This document shows, piece after piece, positions 51,567 to 59,416 of a stretch of DNA of 64,000 nucleotides (its first letter is position 1; every line of letters starts with the position of its first letter). The notes beneath the pieces are model-generated. The model did not search any database. It was not told where the DNA came from and saw nothing but the letters and a program-made list of their open reading frames with translations. The position numbers were made by a program, and so were the translations under genes. Origin of the DNA: an uncultured Clostridia bacterium (GTDB lineage Bacteria; Bacillota; Clostridia; Oscillospirales; Acutalibacteraceae); assembly GCA_904397895.1 (NCBI GenBank), contig CAJFOZ010000088.1, forward strand, positions 1 to 64,000. The letters run 5' to 3'.

Positions 51567-52255
51567 TAGACGTTTTCTCCCTCCCAAGACGTTAAAACAG
51601 CTAGTTGTTCCGGAGTGTGCAGCCAATGCTCCCCCTGCTCCATAACCGTCAAGGCTGCGCCGTATTTCCGGGCAAAGGCACGGACAGTCTCTCTGGAAGT
51701 CATATGGTCCTTTCCCCCGTACAGAATGCAAACGGGACAGTGCCAATTGTGGATAGCATGCTCCCTGACATAGGTCAGATAGCGCCAAGAGAGGGTTTCC
51801 CCAAATTTTGTTGGGATCTCCCCCTTTTCCTTGAGGGTACACTCTTGGACCCCTGCCCAGGACATCATGTCTAAAATCAATTTTTCCATGTCCACTATGG
51901 GGGATACAAATAGGGCCTTTTGGATATTCTCAAACGCCAGCATAGCGAAATAGGCCCCAATGCTGTTGGCCCGGATCGAAATTCCCTCCCACCGGGATGC
52001 AAGATAAGACATCACCATCTTTAGCTCCGGCACCACCGTCCAGGGATTACATGCATCCTGCGTTTCTTTTCGAGCGCCGTGCCCCGGCAGGTCGATGGAA
52101 AGCACCTGGTATTGCGCGGCACAGGCCATCTTTGCAAAGGCTTCGGCCTCCTCTTTGTATCCGCATTTACCGTGCAGAAAGAGATAGATTTTATCACTGT
52201 GCTGGCCGTACAGTACGGCAGGGATACCCTGGATCTCCAAAAACTCCTTCTCCAT
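51566..52255 (-). CDS. Alpha/beta hydrolase
   Basis: A 229-residue serine hydrolase-fold protein with LFLHGKCGYKEEA (oxyanion strand), the SIDLPGHGAR loop and nucleophile Ser in IRANSIGAYFAM (N-S-I-G-A rather than strict GxSxG). The likely acid is in LYGGKDHMTS and the catalytic His in EQGEHWLHTPEQ. Substrate unknown. Its ATG overlaps the deformylase stop as TGATG, so it is translationally coupled; the track start is 21 bp too long. Confidence 0.82.
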   Translation of the reverse strand: MEKEFLEIQGIPAVLYGQHSDKIYLFLHGKCGYKEEAEAFAKMACAAQYQVLSIDLPGHGARKETQDACNPWTVVPELKMVMSYLASRWEGISIRANSIGAYFAMLAFENIQKALFVSPIVDMEKLILDMMSWAGVQECTLKEKGEIPTKFGETLSWRYLTYVREHAIHNWHCPVCILYGGKDHMTSRETVRAFARKYGAALTVMEQGEHWLHTPEQLAVLTSWEGENV

Positions 52256-52665
52256 CAGATCAAGATCCCTTCGCAATGATCGATCTCATGCTGGATGATT
52301 TGAGCCGTCCAGCCGGTGAAAGTTTTGTATCGGGTTTGAAATTGAGGGGTCTGGTACTGCACTTTAATGGATCCCCATCGTTTGGTTTTCCGTGTGCCGG
52401 TTAGGGATAAGCATCCCTCTTCCGCCTCATAGGGTTGGGATTTTTTCACAATCTCCGGGTTAAATAAGATCATGTATTCTCCTTGGTTATCAAAGGCAAT
52501 GATCCGTTTGCCAACGCCGATCATGTTGGCCGCCATACCCACACAACCATCCTTATGGGCCTTTAAGGTATCCAGCAGGTCCTCCGCCACCGGTAAATCC
52601 TCTTCTGTGGCCTTCTCGGCCTTCTGAGAGAGGAAGATTACATCTTTTACAATTTCTTTTACCAC
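52255..52665 (-). CDS. def: Peptide deformylase (clostridial variant)
   Basis: Removes N-formyl groups from nascent proteins; a metalloenzyme of 136 residues. Motif 2 EGCLSL and motif 3 QIIQHEIDHCEG supply the metal ligands (Cys, His, His) and catalytic Glu. Motif 1 reads CVGMAANMIG, with Met where classical enzymes have Gln; I know this variant from other clostridial homologues. GTG start at 52665 after GGGAGGGAAAAAC. It overlaps the end of yaaA upstream. A second, housekeeping deformylase may exist elsewhere. Confidence 0.88.
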   Translation of the reverse strand: MVKEIVKDVIFLSQKAEKATEEDLPVAEDLLDTLKAHKDGCVGMAANMIGVGKRIIAFDNQGEYMILFNPEIVKKSQPYEAEEGCLSLTGTRKTKRWGSIKVQYQTPQFQTRYKTFTGWTAQIIQHEIDHCEGILI

Positions 52666-53438
52666 GTTTTTCCCTCCCACTGGGTCTTTTTCCCTTTCTC
52701 CTTGAGAAACACATAATGGTATTCTTCCGAATATTGAGGGGCGTATCGGTACCCTAGATCCTGGAATTCCCGGAGTTGTTGGACATTAGCCACACTGTGT
52801 TCGGCCATCCATCGCACCATTTGGCCCCGAGCCATCTTACACAATGTTCCTTTTTCCACCACTTTTCCATCTTTGAGTTCCCCAAAGGTGCAGGTAAAAA
52901 AGCCCACGGAAGACGGCAAATAGGGCTTCACCGCACGGCTATACTCATTTGAAGCCAGGTTGAGCACAAGATCGGTTTCCTCCGCCAAAGCCTTTGCCAG
53001 CTTGTCTCCCCAAAAAGCGTACAAGTCTTTGCAACCGTCCACAGACAGCTTAGCCTGCATTTCCAGACGGTAAGGCGTCACCCCGTCAAAGGGCCGGAGC
53101 AGGCCGTAAAATCCCGAGAGAATGCGAAGATGTTCTTCCAAAAAGGAAAATTGATGGGTTTCAAAAACCCCTGGGGCCATGTACCGGTACTGTATTCCTT
53201 CGTAGGACAAAATAGCTGGGGTCAGCTGCGTATATAGATCCATGCGGCGCACACGTTCCAAATTCAATGCGGCAATGGCGTCGTTGCATTTCCAAAGGGT
53301 TTTGAGTTCCCCATCCGACATAGTTCTCAAAGCCTTTAACAGCCGCTGTGTTTCCGGCAAAAAACGGGGTAACCCGATGGGTTCCAATGTATCGATATCC
53401 ACGTTCATTTTCTTGGCCGGCGAGATGATGATCCGCAT
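52659..53438 (-). CDS. yaaA: YaaA-family peroxide stress protein (DUF328)
   Basis: A 259-residue protein of the YaaA family, linked to protection of DNA from iron-driven peroxide damage. Hallmarks are the start MRIIISPAKKMN, ILSGFYGLLRPFDGVTPYRLEM, LNLASNEYSRAVKPYL and KMARGQMVRWM. RBS AAGGAGCTGACCT. First gene of the yaaA-def-hydrolase operon. Confidence 0.93.
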   Translation of the reverse strand: MRIIISPAKKMNVDIDTLEPIGLPRFLPETQRLLKALRTMSDGELKTLWKCNDAIAALNLERVRRMDLYTQLTPAILSYEGIQYRYMAPGVFETHQFSFLEEHLRILSGFYGLLRPFDGVTPYRLEMQAKLSVDGCKDLYAFWGDKLAKALAEETDLVLNLASNEYSRAVKPYLPSSVGFFTCTFGELKDGKVVEKGTLCKMARGQMVRWMAEHSVANVQQLREFQDLGYRYAPQYSEEYHYVFLKEKGKKTQWEGKTW

Positions 53439-53512
53439 AGGTCAGCTCCTTTGTAAACTTCGTTTCAGCCGTTGCTGCATGGCCGGTGACGTTGGCATAG
53501 ACCAGTCGATCG

Positions 53513-53540
53513 CCATCCCCATAGTAGCTTATGGGGATGG
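53513..53540 (-). terminator. Hairpin between yaiI-like gene and yaaA
   Basis: Perfect 11-bp stem CCATCCCCATA/TATGGGGATGG with a 6-nt loop but no T run. A weak terminator or an mRNA processing/stability hairpin. Confidence 0.45.
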
Positions 53541-53557
53541 GAAAGGCAGCAACCTGT

Positions 53558-54016
53558 TCACTGTATCGCTTTCTCCGATTCCAAACCTTTGGCTAGAATA
53601 GCCTTAAGAGCCTGGGCGAAATTTTCATCCTGGGTCGGCTTACGCCGAGGCGGGCCTTTGAGACGTCCACCGGCATTTCGAATCTTCTTGGCCGTATGTC
53701 GCGCTAAAAGAAGGCTATCGATATTCGCATCGGTGTATTCCATCCCATCCTGATTGAGCACTCGCGCCTGCCGGGCCAGGCACATGGCGGCAAGTCCATA
53801 GTCCTGCGTGATCACAATATCCCCAGGGCACAATAGATTCACCAGGGCGAAATCCACGCTGTCCGCCCCCTTGGAAAAGGTTAAGGTGGTGGCCCCTTGC
53901 TTTTCAAAGGTATGGGAGGTATCGCAGAGAATCAAGCATTCCACTCGGTTCTCACGGGCGATGGCTACAGCGATGTCCACTACCGGACAGCCGTCAGCAT
54001 CAATCAAAATGCGCAT
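53558..54016 (-). CDS. YaiI/YqxD family protein (DUF188)
   Basis: A 152-residue NYN/PIN-like domain protein with MRILIDADGCPVVDIA, GADSVDFALVNLLCPGDIVITQDYGLA and IRNAGGRLKGPPRRKPTQDENF, all diagnostic of the YaiI/YqxD family. The acidic cluster suggests a nuclease fold; the function is not established. Start ATG 54016 after TAAAGGAGCCATCCCG. Confidence 0.92.
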   Translation of the reverse strand: MRILIDADGCPVVDIAVAIARENRVECLILCDTSHTFEKQGATTLTFSKGADSVDFALVNLLCPGDIVITQDYGLAAMCLARQARVLNQDGMEYTDANIDSLLLARHTAKKIRNAGGRLKGPPRRKPTQDENFAQALKAILAKGLESEKAIQ

Positions 54017-54173
54017 CGGGATGGCTCCTTTAAACAAATGTATCTATCATAACAATTTTGGTTTATTATACCACGTTTTACTTCCCTTTCAAAGCGGGAG
54101 AGTGGTACAATACCCCTCTATCCCCTGCCACATCCTAGGCACAAATTATTCTTAATTTTTTATCACAAAGGAC

Positions 54174-54204
54174 TTGACTTTGACGTAACGTCAACCGATA
54201 CAAT
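54174..54204 (+). promoter_or_regulatory. MerR-type promoter with operator in the spacer
   Basis: TTGACT and TACAAT separated by 19 bp, the overlong spacer typical of MerR-regulated promoters. The spacer holds the perfect palindrome TTGACGTAACGTCAA (7-1-7). It drives the MerR gene itself, so autoregulation with DNA untwisting is expected. Confidence 0.85.
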
Positions 54205-54244
54205 AGGAGCCAGCAGCTGCAAAACCAAAGGAGGGATCTTGCCC

Positions 54245-55009
54245 ATGGAATATTCCATTCAAGAATTGTCACGTCTATCCGGGGTGACCACCCGTACCCT
54301 GCGATGGTACGACAAGATCGGACTGTTAAAACCCAGCCGAGTGTCTGAAAGCGGATACCGTTATTATGGCCCTGTCCAAGTGGATCGGCTTCAGGACATT
54401 CTTTATTATCGGGCACTCGGGGTAGAGCTGGCCCGCATTAAAAAATGCCTGGATGATCCTTCCTTTGATCGTCTCTCGGCTTTACGAAGCCATCTAATGG
54501 CCCTTCAGGCTGAACAAATGCGATTGAGCCGGCTAATCCAGTCGGTAAAACAAACCATCGAGACACAGGAAAGGAATGAGATGATGAACGACGAGCAAAA
54601 ATTTGAGGCCTTTAAGCGTCAAGTTGTGGAAGACAACGAAAAGGCATATGGCCGTGAGATCCGTAAAAAATACGGCCATTCCCAAGTGAATGCTGCCAAT
54701 GCCGCTGTAATGAATTTAACGCAGGAGCAGTACAAAGAGTGGACCGATCTAGGCCGTGAAATTCAGGTTCAATTAGAGGATTCCGTCCAAGGTAAAAAGT
54801 CTCCCTCCAGCGTGGAGGGACGGGAGATTGTCCGGCTCCACCGTCGTTGGCTGACGATAGCCAATGGTAACTACGAAATAAACCGTCATAAAGGCATCGC
54901 CGCGTTATATGTTGCGGATGAACGCTTCTCCGCTTACTACGATCAGAATGTCCCGGGATGCGCTCAATTCCTTCGGGATGCGGTTTATCATTGGGCGGAT
55001 CAAATTTAA
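54245..55009 (+). CDS. MerR-family regulator with TipA-like ligand domain
   Basis: 254 residues: an N-terminal MerR winged helix (YSIQELSRLSGVTTRTLRWY, GYRYYGP), a long dimerisation helix (~75-115), and a C-terminal TipAS-like domain. The latter has EAFKRQVVEDNEKAYGREIR at its start and HRRWLTIANGNYEINRHKGI then QFLRDAVYHWAD at its end. TipA proteins activate on binding peptide antibiotics. No other gene follows on the strand, so the distal target is unknown. Start ATG 54245 after AAGGAGGGATCTTGCCC. Confidence 0.9.
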   Translation: MEYSIQELSRLSGVTTRTLRWYDKIGLLKPSRVSESGYRYYGPVQVDRLQDILYYRALGVELARIKKCLDDPSFDRLSALRSHLMALQAEQMRLSRLIQSVKQTIETQERNEMMNDEQKFEAFKRQVVEDNEKAYGREIRKKYGHSQVNAANAAVMNLTQEQYKEWTDLGREIQVQLEDSVQGKKSPSSVEGREIVRLHRRWLTIANGNYEINRHKGIAALYVADERFSAYYDQNVPGCAQFLRDAVYHWADQI

Positions 55010-55076
55010 AAATGCTTCACATCCGAAAAACTTATGTATCGTGATTTTAGATTGTCAGAAATATAAGGCAACAACC

Positions 55077-55114
55077 AAGACGCATCTCAAAAATACGAGG
55101 TGCGTCTTTTTATC
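55077..55114 (+). terminator. Intrinsic terminator of the MerR gene
   Basis: AAGACGCATCTC/GAGGTGCGTCTT (one G-T pair), then TTTTAT. Confidence 0.8.
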
Positions 55115-55164
55115 TCTTTATGTGAACCGCCCAATCCCACAAGCTGAAAGACACTTCGCGGGGG

Positions 55165-55199
55165 TACAAAACAAAACGCACCCCACAAAGTGAGGTGCG
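55165..55199 (-). terminator. Intrinsic terminator of tRNA-Pro
   Basis: On the minus strand CGCACCTCAC-TTT-GTGGGGTGCG followed by TTTTGTTTTG. A second short hairpin (GCGGCG/CGCCGC) lies between it and the tRNA. Confidence 0.75.
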
Positions 55200-55224
55200 C
55201 GATTTGTCTGCGGCGAGTCGCCGC

Positions 55225-55301
55225 TGGTCGGGATGACAGGATTCGAACCTGCGGCATCCTGCTCCCAAAGCAGGCGCTCTACCAAACTGAGCCACATCCC
55301 G
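55225..55301 (-). tRNA. tRNA-Pro (anticodon TGG)
   Basis: Reverse strand: a 7-bp acceptor CGGGATG/CATCCCG, D-arm GCTCAGTTTGGTAGAGC, anticodon loop CTTTGGGAG (TGG), T-arm CAGGTTCGAATCCTG, and encoded CCA (55225-55227). The 61-codon ORF track entry over it is an artefact. Confidence 0.95.
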
Positions 55302-55400
55302 ATTGTTTTCCTATTTGAGTGGTGTCGTGTACATTTTATTATACTACAGTCAGAACAAAAATGTCAATTCTAATTTTGATATCCGTAAATATAAAAGCAA

Positions 55401-56036
55401 TTACTTCACCACGAGTCCCAAGAAACGGGCCAAGTCTGCCGCTTGAAATACGTCCACTATAGCCCCTTTTAACTCTGGACCGGACAACTGAATCCCCTGA
55501 ATATCACAACTGCGCAAATCGATATCTTGTAGGCTGGTGGCCAACAATTCACTTTCTGCTAAAGAACAGTTGGTAAACGTTGTCTTTTTTAAATGGCAAT
55601 TGCAAAAGCCTACCTGTTTCAAGCTGCTGTCTATCCATGAGACCTCCTGAAAAATGCCGTCGTTTAGATTGGCATACTGAAGATTGCACTGTCTCCATTC
55701 CACATGATGGGCCGAAAGTTCTGCAAAATTGGCCCCTACCATCTTGCAGTTTTGAAACAGCACTCGAAAAAAATTAGCTTCTCTCCAGTCCACATTGGAA
55801 AGATCACAGTTTTCAAATATGACATCCGAAAAATAGTTTCTCTGCATCTTACTGCCTACAAAACGGCAACCTAGAAAATGACAGCCATGCCATTCCAAAA
55901 AATCCCCGCCCTGTCCACACCAGGTTTGCCCTTCCAGTTTCCCTGCTTTCGGGCTTTCTCCCTGCATTGCAAATTGACGGACAATTTCATCCATGTTCAT
56001 AGGCTGTAACTGTTTTGGCATTTTGGGCAAGTTCAT
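55401..56036 (-). CDS. Pentapeptide repeat protein
   Basis: A 211-residue protein folding as a right-handed quadrilateral beta-helix. Repeats of the A(D/N)LXX type run from ~50 to ~190 (VIFENCDLSNVDWREANFFR, LQYANLNDGIF, CNCHLKKTTFTNCSLAESEL). Many positions carry Cys instead of Asp/Asn. Some relatives (Qnr, MfpA) mimic DNA and protect gyrase, but the sequence does not show that role here. RBS GAGGAGAAAGACAA. Confidence 0.88.
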   Translation of the reverse strand: MNLPKMPKQLQPMNMDEIVRQFAMQGESPKAGKLEGQTWCGQGGDFLEWHGCHFLGCRFVGSKMQRNYFSDVIFENCDLSNVDWREANFFRVLFQNCKMVGANFAELSAHHVEWRQCNLQYANLNDGIFQEVSWIDSSLKQVGFCNCHLKKTTFTNCSLAESELLATSLQDIDLRSCDIQGIQLSGPELKGAIVDVFQAADLARFLGLVVK

Positions 56037-56062
56037 TTGTCTTTCTCCTCTATTTTACGGAA

Positions 56063-56524
56063 TTAATAAAGAACTGCTTGGTACCATGGTGTATTACGCA
56101 CCACTAGAAATGCCACCGCTAGTACCGCCAGCAGTATAATCTGATACCGTTTTAGTCGAATACAAAGCGGGCGATAACGAGGTCGCAATGCATTGACAGT
56201 AAAAACCACATAGAAGATTAGGACCAGCAATGCCACAAGAAAAAACATGGGATTGTAAAAAAAGCTTCCTCCCCAATCTCCTCGTAAGAAACACTGGATA
56301 GATCGTGTTGCTCCACATCCCATACAACGGAAGCCTGTAACCACTCGAAAAAGGCAGGGCGGGAGGATACCCGTTATAGAAACAGCCCCTGTATGAAAAA
56401 GGAAAGAAGTCAACACTGCCAAAAAAGCCAACCCTGCACTGATGATCAGATTCCCCCTGCGTGTCATCCACATATGGCGCCAAAATCCTCCGGAAGTGGT
56501 AATAAAGTCTTGATTCTTTCCCAT
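56063..56524 (-). CDS. DUF2752 membrane protein
   Basis: A 153-residue protein with three or four membrane helices and the family motif FRCMGCGATRSIQCFLRGDW followed by YNP. The paired cysteines may bind metal; the function is unknown. RBS GGGGAGAGCAAAAAACA. Often found near DUF4190-type proteins, one of which lies just upstream here in the same direction. Confidence 0.85.
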   Translation of the reverse strand: MGKNQDFITTSGGFWRHMWMTRRGNLIISAGLAFLAVLTSFLFHTGAVSITGILPPCLFRVVTGFRCMGCGATRSIQCFLRGDWGGSFFYNPMFFLVALLVLIFYVVFTVNALRPRYRPLCIRLKRYQIILLAVLAVAFLVVRNTPWYQAVLY

Positions 56525-56645
56525 TGTTTTTTGCTCTCCCCTTCCTCAAAACATCTTATCAAGAGGTCGTTGATCAGCCAACAATATTATATCATAGTCT
56601 TAACGCTTTGGCATACGTCCAGGTAACCGGCAGATATTTCTGCAA

Positions 56646-56680
56646 AAAGATCCCCTGCCTTTTAAGGACAGGGGATCTTT
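56646..56680 (-). terminator. Intrinsic terminator of the DUF4190 gene
   Basis: AAAGATCCCCTG/CAGGGGATCTTT with an extra inner CCTT/AAGG pairing; TTTTTGC follows on the minus strand. Confidence 0.8.
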
Positions 56681-56704
56681 ACCGTCTTACAATTTTTTGT
56701 CCAA

Positions 56705-57184
56705 TCAATACTCATAGCGATAATAGTAATAGAAGTTGTCGTTCATAATATCTTCTACAATATTGGGGTAGGCCGCCATAACTGCTACCATAACTATAAA
56801 GCTAAGGAATCCCACAATAGAGAGAATCAAACCCGCAATAGCCATACCGCTACGATTTCCCTTAGCCATGGCAATAATAGCACAAATCAGGCCAGGCAGA
56901 CCTAAAAAGCCGCCAAAACATAGGCAAAAAACCAAACTTGCGATACCTAGGACTAAAGAAGCAATGGCAAGCCCATTAGCTGGAGGGACACTTTTTTGCA
57001 CAGGGGGAACTCCCGGCTGATAATTGTACGGTTGATATGGATCAACCGCTGGGGGAACTGGCGGTTTCTGATATGGGCCTGGGTTGGGTTGGACAGGGTC
57101 ACCGCTATATGGAGTCGACTGGCCTTGGTTAGAGGGATCCGGCTGCTGATCCGGTTGGTATGGATTATATGGATTCTGATCCAT
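56705..57184 (-). CDS. DUF4190 domain membrane protein
   Basis: 159 residues: a Pro/Gln/Tyr/Asn-rich low-complexity N-terminus (1-65) and two membrane helices (NGLAIASLVLGIASLVFCL, GMAIAGLILSIVGFLSFIVM), a typical DUF4190 pair. It ends in an aromatic, acidic tail (NFYYYYRYEY). Function unknown. RBS GAGGAATTGCC. Confidence 0.85.
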   Translation of the reverse strand: MDQNPYNPYQPDQQPDPSNQGQSTPYSGDPVQPNPGPYQKPPVPPAVDPYQPYNYQPGVPPVQKSVPPANGLAIASLVLGIASLVFCLCFGGFLGLPGLICAIIAMAKGNRSGMAIAGLILSIVGFLSFIVMVAVMAAYPNIVEDIMNDNFYYYYRYEY

Positions 57185-57381
57185 GGCAATTCCTCCTCAA
57201 AAACTTTATCCAGACATAGTATACCAATTTCCGATAAAAAAAGCAAGTGTTTTTATACTGATTCAACGGTTTACCAACATTCTCCTACTCATCCGAAAAT
57301 GCGACGTCCTTCACCAATTATTTAACCTTTTCATATCATATTATCGGATGCGTTGACATCCCAGAAAGGAGTCTTACCAAT

Positions 57382-57597
57382 ATGGCAGATGCTTGCAGTT
57401 CCTGCAATTCTTGTGGAACTTGCCCTCCGATGATTGACGACAGGACGCCCTTTCCCGCCCATACCCCGGTGGCCATGGCTTATGTTCCTTACCAGAATAT
57501 GACCGAGGTTTTTGAGCCGGAACACGCCCTGCGAGTCGGTACGCTTTTCCCGGAATTGGATAAACCGTTTCTTGCTGGAAAGGGGTGCCGCTGCTAA
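57382..57597 (+). CDS. cotJA: Spore coat-associated protein CotJA
   Basis: A 71-residue spore coat protein with the family core PVAMAYVPYQNMTEVFEPEHALRVGTLFPELDKPF. The N-terminus is Cys-rich (CSSCNSCGTCPP). It is made in the mother cell and placed in the inner coat with CotJB and CotJC. RBS AGAAAGGAGTCTTACCAAT. Its stop overlaps the cotJB start (TAATG). Late mother-cell control by sigma-E or sigma-K is expected. Confidence 0.93.
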   Translation: MADACSSCNSCGTCPPMIDDRTPFPAHTPVAMAYVPYQNMTEVFEPEHALRVGTLFPELDKPFLAGKGCRC

Positions 57598-57857
57598 TGG
57601 ATGACCGTATGATGCTCATGCGTAAGCGGGCAGCGGCCTGTTTTTCCATGTGGGAAACCCATCTGTATCTCAACACCCATCCCAACGATACCCAGGCCCT
57701 TCAAATGCTCCGGCAATACGAGGCTACCTGCGACAAATTGACCCAGGAATACGAATCGAAATACGGCCCCATTTCAGCCAGCAGCGCTGATATGGGATGC
57801 CGTTGGTCTTGGTTAGCTGATCCGTGGCCTTGGGATTACGATAAGGGGGATTGTTAA
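57597..57857 (+). CDS. cotJB: Spore coat protein CotJB
   Basis: An 86-residue coat protein with CFSMWETHLYLNTHPNDTQAL, LTQEYESKYGPIS and W-rich end WSWLADPWPWDYDK, all typical of CotJB. ATG 57597 overlaps the cotJA stop by 1 nt with AAAGGGGTG as RBS, so it is coupled; the track start is 12 bp upstream. Confidence 0.93.
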   Translation: MDDRMMLMRKRAAACFSMWETHLYLNTHPNDTQALQMLRQYEATCDKLTQEYESKYGPISASSADMGCRWSWLADPWPWDYDKGDC

Positions 57858-57861
57858 GTAT

Positions 57862-58065
57862 ATGTGGAGCTATGTCAAACAATTACAACATCCGATTAAA
57901 GTAGCTACACCCAATCCTGCTTTGGCTAAAGTGATTATCTCTCAATACGGCGGACCAGATGGTGAATTAGGCGCTTCTTTACGTTATTTAAGCCAGCGTT
58001 ATTCTATGCCCTATCCTGAGCTCAAAGGGTTGCTCACCGATATCGGTACCGAAGGGTCAGAATGA
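57862..58065 (+). pseudogene. cotJC: Truncated CotJC (manganese-catalase-like spore protein)
   Basis: Only 67 residues of a protein that is normally close to 190. The start MWSYVKQLQHPIKVATPNP, ISQYGGPDGELGASLRYLSQ and LLTDIGTE match the CotJC N-terminus, then the frame ends GSE-stop exactly where the metal-ligand helix (GTEE-AHLEM in relatives) should continue. No remaining part is present in any frame downstream. All dimanganese ligands beyond the first Glu are lost, so catalase-like activity is impossible. Noncoding hairpin-rich DNA follows. Confidence 0.85.
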
Positions 58066-58074
58066 CACACGACG

Positions 58075-58408
58075 GTGAGAAATGGCTGTATACCTCCGTT
58101 TCTCACACTTGAATTTTCAGAAAAAGACGGCGAGACATCGGGGGCACAATGATACACAGGCTTTTTCGGGGACATTTTGCTGTTTTTCATGGCATATTCC
58201 TTTCTCTTTGCGAAGCAAAGTTTCCTTATTTCCGGAATTGTGCGGTTCACCGCAAGGTGAATTGCCGGCGTTGCCGGCAAAGCACAAAACGGGCGTTTGA
58301 ATTATTCAAACGCAACGCTCCTTTGTTTTATGATTGAGGTGGGATGTCCCGCCTTTTTTCCTGCAAAAAGGCCCCTTTGCTCCTGGGATACTCCCAGTGT
58401 AGCAAAGA
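58075..58408. repeat. Array of short hairpins replacing the cotJC 3' end
   Basis: At least seven stem-loops in about 330 bp: GTGAGAAA/TTTCTCAC (58075-58106), CTTTGC/GCAAAG (58206-58220), TTCACC/GGTGAA (58246-58261), TTGCCGGC/GCCGGCAA (58262-58280), GCGTTTGAA/TTCAAACGC (58293-58313), GGTGGG/CCCGCC plus T run (58338-58359, a terminator) and CTGGGA/TCCCAG inside CTTTGCT/AGCAAAG (58375-58408). No gene is present. It may be an intergenic mobile repeat. Confidence 0.7.
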
Positions 58409-58442
58409 AGGCCGAAGATAGCGAATGTATGGGCTCGAATTT

Positions 58443-59261
58443 TTATAGAGCCTTTTTGGGGCAGGCTTTGACACACTCCATGCACAAGATGCATTCGGTA
58501 CCGTTTTTACGCCCTCGGGAGTTATCGGTCATATCCACCTCCATAGGGCAAACCGTTTTGCATTTGCCGCAGGAGATGCACTTTTCCTTGTCACAGGTGA
58601 TTCGGAACAGGGAAAAGTAACTCATTGGCTTTAAGAAGACCGTAATTGGGCAGATGTATTTGCAAAATACCCGGTTATCCTTGAAAGCAAAAGCCAAAAG
58701 AATCCCCACGAGATAGTAAAGGATATTGCCAGCCAAAAACGCCCAGAACATAATTCTTTCCAAATTCCCCAAGTGAGCAAGAAACAGCACCGCCACGAAA
58801 ACTAAAGATGCTGCGAAAGTTATGTATCGAATCCAGCCGATTTTTTTGCGAGGATGTTGGGGCGTTTTATAAGGCAGGAAATCCAGCACCATGGCCGTCC
58901 AGCAGGCGTAGCCGCACCAGCCGCGTCCAAAAATCAGCGGCCCGAAGATTTTGGCCACCGCATAGTGGATAGTGGCAGCTTCAAATACGCCGGTAAAGAG
59001 ATAGTACCAGAAGCCTTCAATCTGCATATTTTCGTTGCAGATCAGGCCCAGATAAATCAGCATATACAAACCCACCAGAAGCTGGACAATCCGCCGGGCG
59101 TGCCTATAATTTTTGGTATATAGAAAGACACCGGTAGACAGCGCCAGGCCGATGTAACTGAAATTCAACAGGTAAAACAGATTGTCTTTTGTTAGCCAAA
59201 GGGTAAAGGCCACGGCTTCAAAAACCACCAACAAAAGCGCGGTGGGAAGATATTTTTTCAT
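58443..59261 (-). CDS. Polyferredoxin-type membrane protein (NapH/FixG-like 4Fe-4S)
   Basis: A 272-residue membrane electron-transfer protein with about six helices. It carries NapH/RnfX-like Cys motifs (GWCGYACWTAM, FCKYICPITVF) and two C-terminal 4Fe-4S clusters (CISCGKCKTVCPMEV, CILCMECVKACPKKAL). It probably passes electrons between membrane and cytoplasm; partner unknown. RBS GTAGGTGGCACTGCT. Convergent with the cotJ remnant. Confidence 0.88.
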   Translation of the reverse strand: MKKYLPTALLLVVFEAVAFTLWLTKDNLFYLLNFSYIGLALSTGVFLYTKNYRHARRIVQLLVGLYMLIYLGLICNENMQIEGFWYYLFTGVFEAATIHYAVAKIFGPLIFGRGWCGYACWTAMVLDFLPYKTPQHPRKKIGWIRYITFAASLVFVAVLFLAHLGNLERIMFWAFLAGNILYYLVGILLAFAFKDNRVFCKYICPITVFLKPMSYFSLFRITCDKEKCISCGKCKTVCPMEVDMTDNSRGRKNGTECILCMECVKACPKKAL

Positions 59262-59416
59262 AGCAGTGCCACCTACAAACAGAGTGGGTTTCCTCTATAA
59301 TCTTATTCTAGCATAAAGCTTTGTCATACGCCACCTGTTTTATTGGGCCGGACGGTTTTTCTTACTGGATACGGGAATTCTATTGGTATCTTAGAAATTG
59401 AAAGTTGAGAAATGAA

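Noticed and set aside
55110-55295. 61-codon ORF
   Set aside because: Covers the tRNA-Pro gene and its terminator.
56094-56549. 151-codon minus ORF over DUF2752
   Set aside because: The frame at 56063-56524 carries the CxxCGxTR motif and the better RBS; this is its frame shadow.
58075-58408. CRISPR array
   Set aside because: The hairpin cluster has no constant repeat or spacer periodicity, and no cas gene is in the window.
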